From positions 248,001 to 312,000 of the forward strand of contig NZ_JAUSRF010000003.1 of assembly GCF_030811685.1 (NCBI RefSeq): DNA of 64,000 nucleotides, read 5' to 3'. Below are positions 1-8,357 of the stretch, in pieces. Below the pieces are notes generated by a model. That model searched no databases. It was not told where the DNA came from and saw only the letters and a program-made list of their open reading frames with translations. The DNA comes from Neorhizobium huautlense. Lineage in GTDB: Bacteria > Pseudomonadota > Alphaproteobacteria > Rhizobiales > Rhizobiaceae. Position numbers and translations under genes: made by a program. Numbering within the stretch: the stretch's first letter is position 1; every line of letters begins with the position of its first letter.

Positions 1-15
1 GCGGGCATTGATCAC
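1..15 (-). CDS. Possible 5' end of a divergent gene running off the window (partial)
   Basis: On the minus strand a purine-rich GGAGGGAG stretch (about 25-32) is followed after 9 bases by GTG ATC AAT GCC CGC, which reaches the window edge; a TTG six bases upstream is an alternative start. The first residues would be M-I-N-A-R, or M-I-V-I-N-A-R from the TTG. Only five codons are visible, so nothing can be said about function. The call rests only on the ribosome-binding site and the divergent layout around an inverted repeat at 77-103. Confidence 0.3.
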
Positions 16-76
16 GATCAACGGCTCCCTCCTGCCGTCTGAGCCTGACGATATCATGCGCCTAGTAATCAGTAAA

Positions 77-103
77 TTAACATGAGTGCAGGTGTCATGT
101 TAA
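77..103. promoter_or_regulatory. Perfect 9-9-9 inverted repeat, candidate operator
   Basis: TTAACATGA and TCATGTTAA are exact reverse complements separated by 9 bases. The element lies about 155 bases upstream of the aminopeptidase gene, between it and a possible divergent gene at the window start. The geometry, with half-sites about 18 bases apart centre to centre, suits a dimeric regulator. Which protein binds is unknown; the LysR protein encoded at 2255-3154 is one candidate. The rest of 16-259 shows no gene I can support. Confidence 0.45.
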
Positions 104-259
104 ACGAGGTTCGCGTCCATGGTGGCGATGACAGGACCTGTTGCGGGTCTGAGCCGGATGGCTGTTGCAAACACGGCATGAAACTATTCCGTTTTTGTTG
201 TGCCAGTCGGCGTTGCGCTCCAGTAGGGTTGCGGAAAATTACGGACTGGGACCCCTTTG

Positions 260-1309
260 ATGAACAGCGAAACACGCGTGCGGCTGCGCGCGCTCGGCAT
301 CTCTGTCGGCCATTACGAGACCGGTGCGCTGAACGCGATCACCGATGTCGCGGGCGTTGCCGTCGGTCATGTGACCTGTATCGAAGGTGAGCGGACACGC
401 ACCGGTGCCACGGCGATTTTGCCGCATGCCGGCAATGTGTTTCAGGACAAGGTGCCGGCAGCACTCGCCGTCTTCAACGGTTTTGGAAAATTTGCCGGCT
501 CGACGCAGATCGCCGAACTTGGGGAGATCGAAACGCCGATCCTGCTGACGAATACGCTCGGCGTCGGCCGCGCCATCGAGGCGATCAACCGCCATACACT
601 GGCGCAGTCGGGCAATGAGCGCGTTGTTTCGCTGAATGCCGTGGTCGGTGAAACCAACGATTCGCGGCTCAACGATATTCGTGCCGCGCGTCCGACGGTG
701 GAAGAAATGTCGCAGGCATTGGCTGGCGCGAAAACCGGTCCAGTCGAGGAAGGTGCTCTTGGCGCCGGCACGGGTACGGTTGCCTTTGGCCTCAAGGGCG
801 GCATCGGTACCAGTTCGCGTGTCGTCTCTGTCGGCGGCGTGTCCTACACGATCGGCGTGCTGGTGCAGTCGAATTACGGCGGCAAGCTGGTGGTTGCCGG
901 CCAGCCCTATGAGGCAGATGGCACACATGACAAGGACGGCTCGATCGTGATGATCGTGGCGACAGATGCGCCGCTGTGTTCACGCAACCTGAAACGTCTG
1001 GCCGAGCGCTGTTTTGGCGGTTTGGCGCGCACCGGTGCCGCACTCAGCAATGGTTCGGGCGATTATGCGCTGGCGTTTTCCACGGCCGAAGAGGTTCGTC
1101 GCACGCCGGAACGCCGCAAGGCTGTCGCCACCTATCCCGTTCTCTCCAACGATGTCGTTTCGCCGCTGTTCGAGGCCGTTATCGAGGCATCGGAAGAGGC
1201 AATTCTCAACTCGATGACGATGGCGACGACAACGCACGGCTACAATGCCGGCACCGACAAGCCCTCGACCATCAATGCCATTTCGCTCGACGCCTTGAAG
1301 CGTCGCTGA
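260..1309 (+). CDS. P1 family peptidase, DmpA-type L-aminopeptidase/D-esterase
   Basis: The 349-residue product belongs to peptidase family S58 (DmpA/BapA), N-terminal-nucleophile hydrolases that cleave themselves into alpha and beta chains and remove N-terminal residues from peptides, amides or esters. The self-cleavage site is visible as N264-G-S-G-D268, with Ser266 as the predicted nucleophile, followed by the conserved LAFST run. Family features seen before it include the N-terminal ITDVxGVxVGH block. The ATG at 260 is preferred to the in-frame TTG three bases upstream; the ribosome-binding site is weak either way. The D-amino-acid transaminase gene starts 22 bases downstream, so the two are probably co-transcribed. 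Family members differ in preference (L-peptides, D-esters, beta-peptides), so the substrate cannot be fixed. No signal peptide is seen, so it is probably cytoplasmic. Confidence 0.85.
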   Translation: MNSETRVRLRALGISVGHYETGALNAITDVAGVAVGHVTCIEGERTRTGATAILPHAGNVFQDKVPAALAVFNGFGKFAGSTQIAELGEIETPILLTNTLGVGRAIEAINRHTLAQSGNERVVSLNAVVGETNDSRLNDIRAARPTVEEMSQALAGAKTGPVEEGALGAGTGTVAFGLKGGIGTSSRVVSVGGVSYTIGVLVQSNYGGKLVVAGQPYEADGTHDKDGSIVMIVATDAPLCSRNLKRLAERCFGGLARTGAALSNGSGDYALAFSTAEEVRRTPERRKAVATYPVLSNDVVSPLFEAVIEASEEAILNSMTMATTTHGYNAGTDKPSTINAISLDALKRR

Positions 1310-1331
1310 TTCTTTAAGACTGGAGTTCTTT

Positions 1332-2198
1332 ATGCCTGCCGCAACGCCCCGCATCGTTTATCTGAACGGTGCCTTCCTGCCCGAAAACGAAGCGCATATC
1401 TCGATCTTCGATCGCGGTTTCCTGTTCGGCGACGGCATTTATGAAGTGACGGCGGTGCTGGATGGCAAGCTGATCGACAGCCCGCTGCACATGACGCGGC
1501 TGGAGCGCAGCGTGCGCGAAATCGGCGGCCATCTGCCGATTTCGACGGACGAGATCGTCGCCATCGAAAAGCGTCTCGTCGAGGAAAACAATCTGACCGA
1601 AGGCGTGATCTACCTGCAATATACGCGCGGTGCCGAGGATCGTAATTTCCTCTATTCGGAAAATCTTGAGCCGACACTGCTTCTCTTCACCCAGGAAAAG
1701 ACGCTGGAACATGTGGCCGCCGTCGAAAAGGGTCTGAAGGTCAAGATCGTGCCGGACCAGCGCTGGGAGCGGCGCGATATCAAGACCGTGTGTCTGCTGC
1801 CGCAGGTTCTGGCCAAGCGTATCGCCAAGGCCGAGGGCTGTGATGAGGCGTGGATGGTGGAGGACGGTTTCGTCACCGAAGGCGCGTCGTCGACGGCCTA
1901 CATCATCACCCATGACGACAAGATCGTCACCCGTGGCAATGGCACGGCTATCCTGCCGGGCTGCACGCGTCTCGCCGTTCTGGATCTCGCCCGCGAACAG
2001 GGCCTGACCATCGAAGAACGTCCGTTCACGCCGGAAGAAGCCATGGCTGCGCGCGAAGCCTGCCTGACCAGCGCCTCCAACTTCATCGTGCCGATCACCT
2101 TCATCGACGGCAAGCCAGTGGGCGATGGCAAGCCGGGTGCGATGTTTACGCGCCTGCGCACGCTTTACATGGACAATGCCCGCCGCACGGCAGTCTGA
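1332..2198 (+). CDS. dat: D-amino-acid transaminase (PLP fold type IV)
   Basis: The 288-residue protein is a class IV aminotransferase. It should move the amino group from D-amino acids such as D-alanine to 2-oxoglutarate, giving D-glutamate and 2-oxo acids. The pyridoxal phosphate lysine is Lys151 in the motif R-D-I-K-T, which is followed by LLPQVLAKR and the V-T-E-G-A-S-S block (Glu183 binds the cofactor pyridine). This arrangement matches Bacillus D-amino-acid transaminase better than branched-chain aminotransferase. Length is normal for the family (about 280-290). A GGAG ribosome-binding site precedes the ATG. It sits just after the DmpA-type peptidase and near a D-aminopeptidase-like gene, which supports D-amino-acid catabolism. 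A branched-chain transaminase activity is less likely but not excluded. Confidence 0.88.
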   Translation: MPAATPRIVYLNGAFLPENEAHISIFDRGFLFGDGIYEVTAVLDGKLIDSPLHMTRLERSVREIGGHLPISTDEIVAIEKRLVEENNLTEGVIYLQYTRGAEDRNFLYSENLEPTLLLFTQEKTLEHVAAVEKGLKVKIVPDQRWERRDIKTVCLLPQVLAKRIAKAEGCDEAWMVEDGFVTEGASSTAYIITHDDKIVTRGNGTAILPGCTRLAVLDLAREQGLTIEERPFTPEEAMAAREACLTSASNFIVPITFIDGKPVGDGKPGAMFTRLRTLYMDNARRTAV

Positions 2199-2254
2199 GT
2201 TTAAAGTTTACCGGATCGCTCCTTAAAACAATCCCCGTTTGGAGCGGGACGGAA

Positions 2255-3154
2255 CTAGCCGGCGGCCACCAAAACATCCCAGATTTTTCTGACGATGGGC
2301 CGCCGGTTTTCTTTTGAGCGATAGAGGCGGATTTCGACCTCGATATCCCATTCCGGTTCCGCCGCGCGCACCAGCCGGCCATCGCCGAGCTCCGCCTTGA
2401 CGAGGCTTTCCGGGATCCACGACAGCCCCCAGCCCGATGTGACCATGGCCTTCAGCCCCACTGAATGGCTGCCGACATGGACGCGGTTGTCTGCGGGTAA
2501 GCGCGTCGCCAGCGTGCCGGCCATCAGCTGGCCGAAAAACGACGTTTTTTGATAGCTGACATGCGCGAAACCGGGCTCCAGGCTGTGCAGGGGTTTGCCG
2601 TTTGCATCCGCCGCACTGACGGGAATGATGGTTTCGGCACCGAGCCTGTGATGTTCGAACTGCGGATCGAGCAGCATCGGCACATGCAGGTTCTGGTAGG
2701 TCAGCAGGAAATCGCTGTCGCCGTCGATCAGCGAGTTGAGGTTTTCTTCCATGCTGCCGGAATCGGGACGCATATGGGAAACCAGCGGCCCGAGTTTTTC
2801 GCGCAGGTCCGTCAGCAAGTTGGGAAAGAAAGTGAAGGACAGCGTGTGCAGCGCCGTCAGCGTGACGGTGCGCGCGTCATTGCCCTCTTCGTGCTGGAGA
2901 TTGCGCCGCGCCTGATAGAGGCCTTGCAGCGTCTGTTCGGCGATGGGCACGAACCGTTTGCCGGCTTCCGTCAGTCGTGACGGATAGGTGGCGCGGTCGA
3001 TCAGGCTGGTGCCGACCCAGGCTTCCAGCTGTCTTATGCGGCGGCTGAAGGCGGATTGGGTGACGTTGCGCTCGTCCGCCGCCTTGGAAAAATTCAGCGT
3101 CTGGGCCAGCGCCAGAAAATCTTCAAGCCATTTGACTTCCACCGAACACTCCAA
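2255..3154 (-). CDS. LysR family transcriptional regulator, HypT-like
   Basis: The 299-residue protein has an N-terminal winged helix-turn-helix (about residues 7-65, with NFSKAADERNVTQSAFSRRI as recognition region) followed by a two-lobe effector domain. The start V-K-W-L-E-D-F-L and the A-F-S-R-R-I-R-Q-L-E helix resemble the HypT (YjiE) subgroup of E. coli, which responds to hypochlorite, but effector specificity cannot be read here. It is 50 bases downstream of the D-aminopeptidase-like gene on the same strand and converges with the transaminase gene, from which it is 56 bases away. By position it is the likely regulator of the flanking peptide genes. No clear terminator lies in the 2199-2254 gap. 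Confidence 0.85.
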   Translation of the reverse strand: MECSVEVKWLEDFLALAQTLNFSKAADERNVTQSAFSRRIRQLEAWVGTSLIDRATYPSRLTEAGKRFVPIAEQTLQGLYQARRNLQHEEGNDARTVTLTALHTLSFTFFPNLLTDLREKLGPLVSHMRPDSGSMEENLNSLIDGDSDFLLTYQNLHVPMLLDPQFEHHRLGAETIIPVSAADANGKPLHSLEPGFAHVSYQKTSFFGQLMAGTLATRLPADNRVHVGSHSVGLKAMVTSGWGLSWIPESLVKAELGDGRLVRAAEPEWDIEVEIRLYRSKENRRPIVRKIWDVLVAAG

Positions 3155-3204
3155 AACAAAACCGGCTGCGGTTTTTCATTGGTCCGGTTGGCGGAAAATT
3201 GCAA

Positions 3205-4713
3205 TCACGCGTCTCTGGTATATTCAATCATTCTTGCGCGCGACAGAACCAGTTCGAGACGGTTTTCCGCAAGAACATGCAGGCAGACGCGCTTGGTCCA
3301 CGGCCCATCCCTAAGCGTGAACAGGAAACGGCCATTGCCGAGTGCCGTCAATGGCATGCGGTGGCGAACCGGGCCGACGCCCATGACGACGGCATCGCCA
3401 TCGATCTCGAAATACGCGCCTTCATCGGAAAACCAGCGGCCAGCAAGCGTGGCGGGAACACCGGTATCGGCGGCAGGCAGAAATTTGCGCGGCGGATGAC
3501 CCATCTGGCCGACAATCGCATCGCCGTCCATCTTGAGGCGCATGGGTGAAGAGGCGGAGAAGGAGGAGACGTAACCGCCCTCGTCTTCATAAGCCGTATC
3601 ATCGGCATCGAGCCACGTGACGGTGGAACCCTTGACCTCGATCCAGAAGGGACCGGTTTGCGTGACGTAAAGACCATCGGTCAGGGCCGGGGAGGCGACG
3701 GGCATGGAGAGATCGAGGAGGGCAGCCATGGCCTCCTGCGCGATCTTGTTGCCGTTCGTGTCCTCGCGGTTGGAGACGATGACGAAACCGCTTTTGCTTG
3801 CCTGATCGATGAGGAAATAGGTTTTGTAACCCGGATGCGAGCCGCCGTGGCCGGTGAACTCGCGGCCATCGAGGACGGTGCGACGAAGGCCGAGGCCGTA
3901 ACCGCTTTCGGAGCCATCAGCGAGGGCGCGGGGGGCGGCGAGGCGGTCGAGAATGCCGGCGAAATCGCCCTGTCCGATCATCAGGGCACGGGCCCAGTTG
4001 GCAAGGCTCGTGGCGCTGCCGGTCATGCTGCCTGAGGCGGAGATATGCAGGCCGGCGGCGGAGAGTTGCCATTTCTGGCCGTCGTGCCAGTAACCGGGAA
4101 CGAGACCGGCAACGGCGTCGTTCCAGACATCCGGGGCGTCGAGCGTGGCATCTGCCTTGGCGCCGGTTTTGCGGATGAAATCGCGGAAGAACAGATCCTT
4201 GCGCTCAAGTGCCGCTTCGACAAGGCGGTATCCGGTGTTGGAATAGGAGACTTCCGTTCCTGCTTCATAGTTGAGGCGCGTCTGGCGGGCGAGAAATTCC
4301 ATCAGCGGACCGGCCTTGGTTTCGGTATAAACCGAAAGACCGAGAAGCGAGAGGCATTCGCGGGTGTCGGGCAGGCCGCCGCTCATGTCGAGAGCGCGGC
4401 CGACGGTGACGCTTGCCATCGGCTCCTGAAGCTCGGGCAGATGCTGGCCGAGTGTGTCGTCGAGCGAGATTGCTTCGGGATGCGAGAGCACCATGGCGCA
4501 AAAGGCGTGTTTGGTGACGGAGGCGTAACGCACGACGGTATCGGCGGAGAAGGGGGCCATGGTCGAGAGGCTCTCGACGCCACCGGCTTCAGCGAAGCGA
4601 ATGCCGTTGGCATCGAAGCCGATCACTGCGCCGCCGGGTTGATCCGCTCCCCATGCGCCGGTGAATTTCTTCACGGCGTTGCGTGCGGCTTTCCAATTGG
4701 CTGTGATCGACAT
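3205..4713 (-). CDS. Serine hydrolase of beta-lactamase fold, D-aminopeptidase-like
   Basis: The 502-residue protein has the penicillin-recognising catalytic triad motifs: S65-V-T-K68, Y157-S-N and H289-G-G. After the catalytic domain (about residues 20-335) come roughly 165 residues predicted to be beta-rich. That matches the three-domain plan of Ochrobactrum D-aminopeptidase (family S12, about 520 residues), which releases N-terminal D-residues from peptides. There is no signal peptide, which fits a cytoplasmic peptidase better than a cell-wall carboxypeptidase. It is the last enzyme gene of the dipeptide ABC operon, 162 bases after the ATPase gene, with a palindromic repeat in the gap. A D-esterase or beta-lactamase-like activity remains possible. 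Confidence 0.8.
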   Translation of the reverse strand: MSITANWKAARNAVKKFTGAWGADQPGGAVIGFDANGIRFAEAGGVESLSTMAPFSADTVVRYASVTKHAFCAMVLSHPEAISLDDTLGQHLPELQEPMASVTVGRALDMSGGLPDTRECLSLLGLSVYTETKAGPLMEFLARQTRLNYEAGTEVSYSNTGYRLVEAALERKDLFFRDFIRKTGAKADATLDAPDVWNDAVAGLVPGYWHDGQKWQLSAAGLHISASGSMTGSATSLANWARALMIGQGDFAGILDRLAAPRALADGSESGYGLGLRRTVLDGREFTGHGGSHPGYKTYFLIDQASKSGFVIVSNREDTNGNKIAQEAMAALLDLSMPVASPALTDGLYVTQTGPFWIEVKGSTVTWLDADDTAYEDEGGYVSSFSASSPMRLKMDGDAIVGQMGHPPRKFLPAADTGVPATLAGRWFSDEGAYFEIDGDAVVMGVGPVRHRMPLTALGNGRFLFTLRDGPWTKRVCLHVLAENRLELVLSRARMIEYTRDA

Positions 4714-4766
4714 TTCGTTATCTCCAATGACCGGTTTTATCGCTCTCCGTCGTCATCCCCACCGCC

Positions 4767-4850
4767 GTCATCCTCGGGCTTGACCCGAGGATCTAGGCCC
4801 TAGCTAGGCATTCGACGTGGTTAGATGCTCGGGACAGGCCCGAGCATGAC
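4767..4850. repeat. Palindromic intergenic repeat (rhizobial type), copy 1
   Basis: A 28-base arm (4767-4794, GTCATCCTCGGG...CCCGAGGATCT) and a partner arm (4823-4850) form an imperfect inverted repeat with 28 bases between them. Each arm is itself a small palindrome (CCTCGGG/CCCGAGG and GCTCGGG/CCCGAGC). A second, perfectly matched copy lies at 24181-24264. Such palindromes are widespread between genes in rhizobial genomes. Here it sits between the ABC ATPase and the D-aminopeptidase-like gene, where a transcript hairpin could reduce read-through or stabilise the upstream message. Confidence 0.75.
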
Positions 4851-4875
4851 GACGGAAAGGTCGAAGACCTTGTTA

Positions 4876-5619
4876 TCAGGCCGGTTCTTCCAACTCCACG
4901 CTCAGGCTGCGCAGTTCGCGCGTGTGAGCGTGTTCGATATTGCCGAGCCTCAAGTCTTCGGCGGTGACCTGTTCGACCATGTGGCCATCGATCATCACGC
5001 CCACATCCGTGCACAGATGCGCGATGACGCTGAGATTGTGGCTGACCATTACATAGGTGAGGTTCCGCTCAGAGCGCAGATCGGCCAGAAGGTTGAGGAT
5101 TTCCGCCTGAACCGAGACGTCGAGCGCCGAGGTCGGTTCGTCGAGCAGCAGCACTTCCGGTTCTGCGATCAGCGCGCGGGCGATTGCCACGCGCTGGCGC
5201 TGGCCGCCGGAGAGTTGGTGCGGATACCGGAAACGCGCCGTCTGCGGCAGGGCGACTGCCGACAGAACCTTGGCGATACGGCCGTCGATATCGTCCATGC
5301 CGTGCACGAGCGGCAGTTCCGACAGGATGCGGTCGATCGTCTGGCGCGGATGCAGCGAACCGTATGGGTCCTGGAACACCATCTGCACCTTGCGGAAGAA
5401 GGCCGGCGGACGGACCAGCGGCGCGTCTTGCCCGGAAAAGGCGATGCGGCCGGACCACTCGTTGTTGAGGCCGGCCATGGCGCGCAGAACTGTGGATTTG
5501 CCCGAACCGCTTTCGCCGACGATACCGAAGCTGGCGCCATTGGCAACGTTGAAGGACACGCCCTTGACGACTTCCTTGTCACCGAAGGAGATGCGCAGAT
5601 TGTCGATCTCGATGGTCAT
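4876..5619 (-). CDS. Dipeptide/oligopeptide ABC importer ATPase (DppF type)
   Basis: The 247-residue ATPase has Walker A G-E-S-G-S-G-K-S-T, signature L-S-G-G-Q-R-Q-R-V and Walker B L-L-L-D-E-P-T-S-A-L-D. The order and wording are typical of the second ATPase of peptide importers, though the protein is shorter than the 300-plus residues of E. coli DppF because the C-terminal oligopeptide extension is brief. Its start is 5 bases from the stop of the partner ATPase gene. It powers import together with the gene products at 5625-9952. The D-peptidase neighbours suggest a D-residue-containing peptide as cargo, as in E. coli ddpABCDF; this is inference. Confidence 0.88.
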   Translation of the reverse strand: MTIEIDNLRISFGDKEVVKGVSFNVANGASFGIVGESGSGKSTVLRAMAGLNNEWSGRIAFSGQDAPLVRPPAFFRKVQMVFQDPYGSLHPRQTIDRILSELPLVHGMDDIDGRIAKVLSAVALPQTARFRYPHQLSGGQRQRVAIARALIAEPEVLLLDEPTSALDVSVQAEILNLLADLRSERNLTYVMVSHNLSVIAHLCTDVGVMIDGHMVEQVTAEDLRLGNIEHAHTRELRSLSVELEEPA

Positions 5620-5624
5620 TTCAG

Positions 5625-6443
5625 CTACTCCGGATCACGGGTCAAGACGGGCAGGCGCTCCTTGGGATGGATCAGCGAGGGCATGCAGTTCAAAAGGCCA
5701 CGCGTATAAGGATGCTGCGCGGACAACAATTCGGATGCCTTCAGCTCTTCCATGACACGGCCGGAATACATCACGGCGACGCGGTCGCAGAAATGCGAGA
5801 CCAGCGGCAGGTCGTGGCTGATGAGCAGAAGGCCCATGCCACGTTCCGACACCAGTTCCTCGATCAGGCGCAGTATTTCCGCCTGCACCGTGGCGTCGAG
5901 CGCCGATGTCGGTTCGTCGGCGATCAAGAGTTCGGGATCGGGCGCCAGCATCATGGCGATCATGACGCGCTGGCCCATGCCGCCCGAAACTTCGTGCGGA
6001 TAGGAGCTTGCTACCTTTTTCGGGTCGCGGATCTTCACCATTTCCAAAAGGTTGATCGCGGCTTCCAGAGCGGCACGCTTGCTGCCGCCCTTGTGGGCGC
6101 GCCAGGATTCGGCCACCTGGCTGCCGATCGTCTTCACCGGGTTCAGCGAATATTTCGGGTCCTGCAGAATGAAGCCAGCCCGCTTGCCGCGGATCGTGCG
6201 CATCTGCTTTTCCGATGCCGACAGGATGTCGATGCCGTCGAATTCGAGCTTGTCGGCTTCGATCCGGGTCTGCTTGGGCAGAAGCTTCATCAGGGCGCGG
6301 GCGGTGAGGCTCTTGCCCGATCCGCTTTCGCCGACAATGCCGAGCTTTTCGGTGCCGAGCGTCAGCGACACGCCTTTCACGGCGGGCGCAAAGCCGGTGC
6401 GGCTTTCAAAGCCGATATGCAGGTTCTTGATCTCTACGAGCAT
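5625..6443 (-). CDS. Dipeptide/oligopeptide ABC importer ATPase (DppD type)
   Basis: This 272-residue ATPase carries Walker A G-E-S-G-S-G-K-S-L, signature V-S-G-G-M-G-Q-R-V and Walker B L-I-A-D-E-P-T-S-A-L-D, and ends with the H-P-Y-T-R-G-L-L oligopeptide-transporter C-terminal motif. The start ATG at 6443 (M-L-V-E-I-K-N-L) was chosen because the longer open frame upstream overlaps the permease gene and has no family similarity. One base separates it from the permease stop codon, so translation is probably coupled. Confidence 0.88.
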   Translation of the reverse strand: MLVEIKNLHIGFESRTGFAPAVKGVSLTLGTEKLGIVGESGSGKSLTARALMKLLPKQTRIEADKLEFDGIDILSASEKQMRTIRGKRAGFILQDPKYSLNPVKTIGSQVAESWRAHKGGSKRAALEAAINLLEMVKIRDPKKVASSYPHEVSGGMGQRVMIAMMLAPDPELLIADEPTSALDATVQAEILRLIEELVSERGMGLLLISHDLPLVSHFCDRVAVMYSGRVMEELKASELLSAQHPYTRGLLNCMPSLIHPKERLPVLTRDPE

Positions 6444-6444
6444 A

Positions 6445-7344
6445 TCAGGCCGCCTTCGGATCGAGGACGTCGCGCAGGGCGTCGCCGAGGAAGTTGAAGG
6501 CGAGCGACACCATGAAGATGGCGATGCCGGGAATGGCGGCAACCCACCACTGTTCGAAGATGAAGCGCTTTGCGGTGGCGATCATTGCACCCCATTCCGG
6601 CGACGGCGGCTGTGCGCCCATGCCAAGGAAGCCGAGCGAGGCGGCGGTGATGATGATCGACGACATGTCGAGCGTGACGCGCACGATCAGGGTCGGCACG
6701 CAGAGCGGCATGATGTGGCGGAAGATGATGCGCCACGACGAAGCACCGGTCAGGCGATAGGCGGCGATGAAATCGCTGCCGCGAACGGTGAGCGTTTCGG
6801 CGCGGGCCATGCGAGCGTAAGGCGGCCAGGCGGTGAGCGCGATGGCGAGAACGGCGCTTTCGACGCCGGGCTGAAGCGCTGCCACGAAGGCGAGAGCCAG
6901 AACCAGACGCGGGAAGGCCAGAAAGATGTCGGTGAGGCGCATCAGCACCGTATCGACGATACCGCCGAAATAACCGGCAATGCAGCCGATGGCGAGGCCG
7001 AGCGGCGCGACCAGCACGACGACGGCGATGACCATGCCGAGCGTGACGCGGCCACCGTAAAGCAGGCGCGAAAAGATATCTCGGCCGAGCTCGTCGGTGC
7101 CGAACCAGTTGGCAGCGCTTGGCGCGGCCAGTCGGTTGCCAAGTTCCTGCGCCGCCGGATCATGCGTTGCCAGCAGCGGCGCGAAGATGGCGATGGCGAT
7201 GAAGATGGCGATGATGGTGAGGCCGATCATGCCGAGCGGATTGCCGCGCAGGTTCAGCCAGATGCGGTACCAGTTGCCCCAGGCGGCCTGGCGGCGCGAG
7301 GACGGATTTTCGTCCAGCGCCCAGTTTCGGAAGGTGGCGATCAT
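6445..7344 (-). CDS. Dipeptide/oligopeptide ABC importer permease (DppC type)
   Basis: The 299-residue inner-membrane protein has a charged N-terminus (W-Y-R-I-W-L-N-L-R-G-N), a first membrane helix near residues 30-52, and the DppC-type loop G-T-D-E-L-G-R-D-I-F-S-R, followed by further helices and the permease EAA region (about residues 175-200, containing A-A-Y-R-L-T-G-A). The ATG at 7344 overlaps the stop codon of the partner permease by one base, and the longer upstream reading frame lies inside that gene. It forms the channel with the DppB-type subunit. Confidence 0.88.
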   Translation of the reverse strand: MIATFRNWALDENPSSRRQAAWGNWYRIWLNLRGNPLGMIGLTIIAIFIAIAIFAPLLATHDPAAQELGNRLAAPSAANWFGTDELGRDIFSRLLYGGRVTLGMVIAVVVLVAPLGLAIGCIAGYFGGIVDTVLMRLTDIFLAFPRLVLALAFVAALQPGVESAVLAIALTAWPPYARMARAETLTVRGSDFIAAYRLTGASSWRIIFRHIMPLCVPTLIVRVTLDMSSIIITAASLGFLGMGAQPPSPEWGAMIATAKRFIFEQWWVAAIPGIAIFMVSLAFNFLGDALRDVLDPKAA

Positions 7345-8357
7345 TATTGTACCCGTGGATCGAGGACGCGGTAGAGAATGTCCGCAATCAGGTTGAGGCC
7401 GACATAGATGAGGCCGATCAAAAGCGTGGTGCCGACGACCGGGTTCATGTCCGCATTCATAAGCGAGACGGTCAGATATTGGCCGATGCCCGGCCACGAG
7501 AACACGGTTTCCGTAACGACGGCGCCTTCGAGAAGGCCGGCATAGGTGAGCGCGATAACCGTGACGAGCTGCACGGCAACCGTCGGGAAGGCGTGTCCCC
7601 AGATGACCGTCGTCAGCGACAGGCCTTTGGCGCGGGCGGTGATGACGTATTCGCCCTTCAGCGCGTCGATCATGAAGGCGCGCGTCATGCGGGCGATATA
7701 GGCCATCGAGAAATAGGCAAGGATGATGACCGGCTGGGCCATATGCGCCAGCGCATCGAAAAAGGCATCGAAATCGCCTGCGATCAGCGTGTCGATGGTC
7801 AGGATGCCGGTGACCGGATCGATCATTCCGTCAAAGATGATGTCCTGACGGCCGGGGCCGGGCGCGAGGTCGAGCCATGAATAGAAGATCAGCAGCGAGA
7901 TCAACGACAGCATGAACACCGGCACGGAGTGACCGGCAAGGCAGAATACGCGGATACCCTGATCCGTGGCCGAACCCTGACGGACGGCTGCCCAGACGCC
8001 GAGCGGAATGCCGATCAAAGCTGCCAGCAGAAGTGCGGCCGTGGCGAGCTCGAATGTCGCCGGGAAAAAGCGCACAATATCTTCGGCGACCGGGTTCTTG
8101 GTCAGAACCGACATGCCGAAATCGCCGTGGATCAGCTGGTTCAGGTAATGCAGAAACTGCACCGGAATGGGCTGATCAAGGCCCATTTCGGCGCGTACGC
8201 GAAGAATGACATCCTCCGGTGCATTGTCGCCGACGGCGGCAATGACCGGATCGACCGGCATGACCCGGCCGATGAGGAATGTCAGCACAGTCAAACCGAA
8301 CAGCGTCAGGAGGACGCTGCTCAGTGTTGCTGCAAGGCTTTTGAAACGCTTGTTCAC
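7344..8357 (-). CDS. Dipeptide/oligopeptide ABC importer permease (DppB type)
   Basis: The 337-residue inner-membrane protein has an N-terminal helix with the DppB signature (L-T-V-L-T-F-L-I-G-R-V-M-P-V-D-P), an A-E-M-G-L-D-Q-P-I-P-V-Q-F motif and an EAA loop (A-R-A-K-G-L). The start is GTG at 8357 and overlaps the stop codon of the binding-protein gene by four bases (GTGA), a sign of coupled translation. It pairs with the DppC-type subunit encoded next. Confidence 0.88.
   Translation of the reverse strand: MNKRFKSLAATLSSVLLTLFGLTVLTFLIGRVMPVDPVIAAVGDNAPEDVILRVRAEMGLDQPIPVQFLHYLNQLIHGDFGMSVLTKNPVAEDIVRFFPATFELATAALLLAALIGIPLGVWAAVRQGSATDQGIRVFCLAGHSVPVFMLSLISLLIFYSWLDLAPGPGRQDIIFDGMIDPVTGILTIDTLIAGDFDAFFDALAHMAQPVIILAYFSMAYIARMTRAFMIDALKGEYVITARAKGLSLTTVIWGHAFPTVAVQLVTVIALTYAGLLEGAVVTETVFSWPGIGQYLTVSLMNADMNPVVGTTLLIGLIYVGLNLIADILYRVLDPRVQ

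Noticed and set aside
82-390. Open frame over the aminopeptidase leader on the plus strand
   Set aside because: It starts within the inverted repeat, has Cys/Arg-rich shadow composition and runs out of frame into the aminopeptidase gene.
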